Assembly: GCA_019752635.1 (NCBI GenBank)
Contig: JAIELX010000018.1
Location: 1 to 64,000 of the forward strand
Reading direction: 5' to 3'
DNA from: Candidatus Obscuribacterales bacterium
GTDB lineage: Bacteria; Cyanobacteriota; Vampirovibrionia; Obscuribacterales; Obscuribacteraceae
DNA length: 64,000 nucleotides
Each line of letters opens with the position of its first letter. The first letter of the stretch is position 1. The translations under genes were made by a program, and so were the position numbers. The notes under the pieces were generated by a model. That model saw only the letters and a list, made by a program, of their open reading frames with translations. It was not told where the DNA came from and did not search any database. This document shows positions 62,401 to 64,000 of the stretch, piece after piece.

Positions 62401-64000
62401 TGCGAAAGAGAGTAAAAATGGGCTGGTGTTCGTCGGAAAAGCCGAATCACTGACAGCCGTTAGCGATGAAGTAGCTCACAAGTGGGTGGGCGCGCATAAC
62501 CAGTATTTGGCATTCATCTCTACTCTTGCAGTGGCGTTCTCGCAGGGCAAGCATCACCGCCCCGTTCGCCCGGGGCGCGGCAGCGAAGTCTTCGTCGACC
62601 CTGCGGCATTGAAGGAGGTAATCGCAGCGCTTAGAAAGGATGGGCACACCGTCAAAGCGATTCCGGGAAAACCGGGCGAATGGGAAGTGACAACCTACAA
62701 CAACCGTGGCGATGCCCCCCCGCTGATAATGCGCCTCAGTCCAGAGACCGCAGGAAAGTTACCGCACGAAGTACCGGCAAAGAAATTGCCAGGCGTAAAG
62801 TCAGATTCGCTTGGGAAAGACGGCAAATGGATGACTGCATCGGCCGGTGAAATGTCCAAAGGAAACTACAAAGGAGCGTATGAAGCTGCTCGCAATAATG
62901 AAATGAAACCGCCGGACCTCGAAATCGTACCTGAGGTGGTCGAAATTACGGCAGCAGACATTATGGCGGGCAAAGTTGGTGATCACATAAGTTCGATGCG
63001 CGGTGCGGGCAGGGCAGGCGCCGATCAAAATGGCAAATTACAGATAACAGAACCGCGCACTCTCATCAAACTGCCGGACGGCGTGACCGTTGACCTGTTG
63101 AATCCGACGGTCACCGCCGGAGCCAATTCAAAGTCACTCACTCCATCACAGAAGCAGATAATCGACCGCTGCCTGGAATCTCCGCACGGGAAAAGAATAC
63201 TAGCCGAGCATGCATTCATAATTTTCGAAGAAATGTTCCACATACGACAACTTGTTGAAGGTGGCATACCATTATCTGACTTGTACAAAGGATTTGCAGC
63301 CAGCAGACCGGGAGAGACCACAGGAAGAAATAACTCGTCAGATATATTCGGACGCAATCGAGATTCATACGAAAGAGAGTTTTTGGTTGCCGCATACGAG
63401 GCGGGTATAGTTCCGGAAGTATTAGACGCGCAATTTGCAAAAATGTATGGCGCTCGCGCAGAGATGATGGACTTTGTCAACAAGGTCGCAAATAAACAAA
63501 TTTCGATTCCTGAAGCAGGCAAGCTTCCCGAACAGCTACAGCGACCTGTTGAACCAAAACCGGTGGACCCGACGAAGCCAGCAGCGAATAAGCCCGGAGA
63601 GACACTACCTGTGGTAGCAAAGCCCGGCGAAGTTAAACCAAATCCCAAAGTTGACTTAAGGCGCATCGAAGAGCCAAAGCCAGACTCCGATCCGTGGAAA
63701 GTCAGACCTCTCGATCCGACAACCCTGCGCCCGACTGATCCTGCTTCTGCTAAATGGTTGGACAAAGCGCTCGAAAGACTGGATTTGTCGCCGGAGGAAC
63801 TTGCTGTGTTCAACGAGGGTCTTGCCAACGGAAAGATTCGTTTTACGATTCTGGATCGCAGCGCACTGGTTGCGCTTGAAAAGGACCAGCGCATTTTGTC
63901 CTTGGAGGGCGGGAAAGAAGTAAACTCAGCACCATACAAGCCCGGTGCAGGTCAGGACATGAAGACGCCGTTGCAGCATGCGGATTTATACGATCCCGCG
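56492..64000 (+). CDS. Giant protein, more than 2500 residues, 3' end outside window
   Basis: The frame is open from ATG 56492 to the right edge (2503 codons, every codon checked). No signal peptide is seen. Residues about 90-205 contain a beta-rich unit (TITAITPTERQTIVFANGG, LERNGTVLDSEQ), similar in style to the 43461 protein. Residues about 250-1780 are mostly charged helices that may be HEAT-like repeats. A hydrophobic Gly/Ala segment, about 1784-1826 (ILAGAVAAAITVVSLGSG, VTLVAMAASGVVG), could span or insert in a membrane. At about 2240-2255 the sequence reads EHAFIIFEEMFHIRQLVEGG, like a zincin helix but with Glu in the first His position. A Pro/Lys-rich linker follows at about 2350-2410. 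Family unknown; export route and substrate unknown. Confidence 0.85.
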   Translation, partial: MAENKKMDETKELQPENTDNGGIVAGLGDRPWQLEREAQIRDNKQTENTAEHTRFFLLDGSPISNLVGQRRSIVQINQRPSNESEIYIYPNGQAARDRAAEARVCITRTSEESRSLETRSFFKANSKTPVATVLKEIDQKSNTVTITAITPTERQTIVFANGGVTQLQFEINNGERMTCTFDAKGSLQSLERNGTVLDSEQSRIYMGAIQRTIAIAKKENELDFANGPQETEEKEEGEEDRPEANEAPPSAQIEDDVSFRKEYKKETIDALHATLGSAVEGQPIDPFSQLEFFSDIDVNPRSPEGRNAKHIRDFMKAIDPAMRQKALDGLAKEVLSGDNYYAISVLKRLSLVHAACRLKEAKTADQRNDAFKALASIELSSFESRGRNAFLAGLPETMKDFRKNEASLAKPQREARLNARIALSSRVNADQDLDTSIVNFVNAIPEDRKKALAVLEERAIQSCVLGDNDVVCQTRSEVFRARFFDSALDITETTDAKTALASFDKIESEAKEGNIYSNSFLKKVPQGDLNRIKKDLASADKDVSSKALIELKQVLGPQQQEFANLRQKNPAELIESFADRPEEISRARLQAQLELTQAEQKVEIAMAQYLDRSATTDQRLKALGDLKAESGKRIRHHASDNVEPLVSALERIEQGRKLKADLLNALRQVDGSAKTTEEHLKIVKDELRALLGEAEIRGESSIFGKDRKYFERKLSDLDDPARTCAVLKELLDALPRTDRELDQLRVGTIGNSLNREASDHDYARAEEELKEEAEKFGNTAARELLPWVQATRVMKNIERTGTTLGLLQGISELGKMAHAGNYHARRALASLLVSDAEASDKYEFRRTVDLTSGNRATSLAVAIPDLSNLADKYPEAFKACFKQLIGTIMTLPRTTETDASAVETAALAMTLIRKKNQSGTHTLDSELIENVHNALKEQVEKCPRAFGALCSLLSSSDKKEREILIDAVIVGAKKFGIESLLTQLQAGAAKNDSVSIKILARIAAGHAENGEKADAASAILDRAAAQDSKACTLVQSILIECLKTSQDRGVLLATLGAVTARSGNATPEVRAILHTGLRNDDTRSSAAIGLSKMARLWDNSDVEALNANMSAAVLSALESNRYCISDSHQRSLVSSAFEVIISKPVDKSGKDAQDRVTALRLLTVFSGHIQPHHIPSIAALGDRFSPGQAFEGASAKLESVPAIGKVGLREKGFTDDQAKAIQVEASKVLVSTVLTSKDPDAKDLATRAIASHSFAWSLEDSQLRSKILDFGQGKEISLDDLDRITSILYGIRRPTAALLRDLRSGYKDSEYFERAESAARKYDVAAVVANMHLWNSLPPEIRKALLASTPELSSAFVDPAQVEGLLVAGTLEEKFPFLRDEFYHKNVQGEHGWQLQGRTLRNAVETLESVGRKSIANDQYFINNLKADYDKTLAELVKLTSEGKTGAFFSFGAVPTHLKMLAGAVLPRSPIDLNGNVDLTALIPGSRSTKVLLEFRSKWDTQQKHLLEKLDAIETDIIAREKVLNQKQKLANDLALAVGIGKYHEAANSGDLKKADAEALNLIRDFGVDRLRVFAPEIHNSLFGNEQAGFQRLKLNGRNSLGRFPEYSSDMSKRLDQGVEALRGWKDGGKVEAAAFRRSALEAIECDPGLNDIADIARTVGADLEVFYDLFEAGSVGSKGPNFVKTMREYAKQLADQFAAATPEKIARCRASLNRLEAALPHIADKEAYEALENKISSLKAFMDIASSESQSGKQFRKLLAEIQDSTKFSEDTIGKWFRENGPNILAGAVAAAITVVSLGSGTPVAVTLVAMAASGVVGTQLTKELLFQVDNKVFGVVLGHPGERSLPMKWFRENETKLMVLFALLVSEDQLSSPQMEKLRNDLIASFTKEMALPLGEEFLTNVVLGFGCFGAGQVGANGFRSLFTKSTLNNLFRSRVTQDFAAATKAVTDAAAKSKWANSFVVSSMKGVAKESKNGLVFVGKAESLTAVSDEVAHKWVGAHNQYLAFISTLAVAFSQGKHHRPVRPGRGSEVFVDPAALKEVIAALRKDGHTVKAIPGKPGEWEVTTYNNRGDAPPLIMRLSPETAGKLPHEVPAKKLPGVKSDSLGKDGKWMTASAGEMSKGNYKGAYEAARNNEMKPPDLEIVPEVVEITAADIMAGKVGDHISSMRGAGRAGADQNGKLQITEPRTLIKLPDGVTVDLLNPTVTAGANSKSLTPSQKQIIDRCLESPHGKRILAEHAFIIFEEMFHIRQLVEGGIPLSDLYKGFAASRPGETTGRNNSSDIFGRNRDSYEREFLVAAYEAGIVPEVLDAQFAKMYGARAEMMDFVNKVANKQISIPEAGKLPEQLQRPVEPKPVDPTKPAANKPGETLPVVAKPGEVKPNPKVDLRRIEEPKPDSDPWKVRPLDPTTLRPTDPASAKWLDKALERLDLSPEELAVFNEGLANGKIRFTILDRSALVALEKDQRILSLEGGKEVNSAPYKPGAGQDMKTPLQHADLYDPA

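Noticed and set aside
63025..63939. Minus-strand frame of 304 codons
   Set aside because: Shadow of the giant plus-strand gene, whose frame continues without a stop through this interval. The minus frame is Ser/Gly-rich and featureless.
1..64000. CRISPR arrays, insertion sequences, rRNA genes, prophage
   Set aside because: No regularly spaced direct repeats, transposase motifs, rRNA-like segments or phage structural genes were seen. The only hint of mobility is the integrase-like motif near 37261.

Overview
The window looks like a chromosomal segment of a non-photosynthetic relative of the cyanobacteria, most likely Obscuribacterales (Melainabacteria/Vampirovibrionia). This is inferred from gene content, not from a search. 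The pointers are a PiT phosphate permease with a UspA partner, very large Pro/Gly- or repeat-rich proteins without signal peptides, LysM proteins, several eukaryote-like Ser/Thr kinases, and the absence of photosynthesis genes. I see no insertion sequence, prophage or CRISPR array.

Layout. 1-2 kb: a truncated AbiEi/DUF6088-like gene running off the left edge, a long palindrome, a small membrane protein and an RlmB-like rRNA methyltransferase. 2.1-4 kb: a tRNA-Thr / tRNA-Tyr / unidentified structured RNA / tRNA-Thr / tuf transcription unit with a clear promoter and terminator. 4-6 kb: a Ro60-like (TROVE + vWA) protein with a candidate Y-RNA-like element upstream. 6-18 kb: a 1337-residue LysM protein, a family 9 glycosyltransferase, PiT-UspA, a DinG-type helicase lacking one expected Fe-S cysteine, an O-methyltransferase and a membrane LysM protein. 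18-27 kb: a double M16 peptidase, FeoB, a Nudix hydrolase, a receiver-kinase fusion, and a short promoter-to-terminator transcript with attenuator geometry before tRNA-Glu. 27-32 kb: an LRR protein, RecQ, and a PDZ gene frameshifted at a pentanucleotide repeat.

32-37 kb holds a co-directional cluster: an acyl-CoA dehydrogenase-like flavoprotein, a signal-less PhnD-like binding protein, a small conserved protein, its DUF6745-like partner, a ferritin-like protein and a macro-domain protein. 37-43 kb: tRNA-His beside a possible integrase relic, an sce7726-like protein, a coupled response regulator/metzincin pair, a TrmJ-like methyltransferase, a glycine-rich secreted protein and a HAD phosphatase. 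43-51 kb: a 937-residue repeat protein followed by two overlapping membrane kinases and an exported protein. 51-56 kb: small periplasmic and cytosolic genes, a methyltransferase flanked by two copies of a degenerate intergenic repeat, and an M3 oligopeptidase. 56.5 kb to the right edge is one uninterrupted reading frame of more than 2500 codons, with an 11-G tract 27 bases before its start.

How the parts fit. RNA metabolism (Ro-like protein, candidate RNAs, tRNA/rRNA methyltransferases), phosphate and iron handling (PiT, FeoB, ferritin-like) and Ser/Thr-kinase signalling next to giant repeat proteins are the recurring themes. The most promising undescribed items are the Ro-linked RNA, the structured RNA in the tRNA operon, the attenuator-like short transcript, the 32-37 kb cluster and the giant protein with its G tract.
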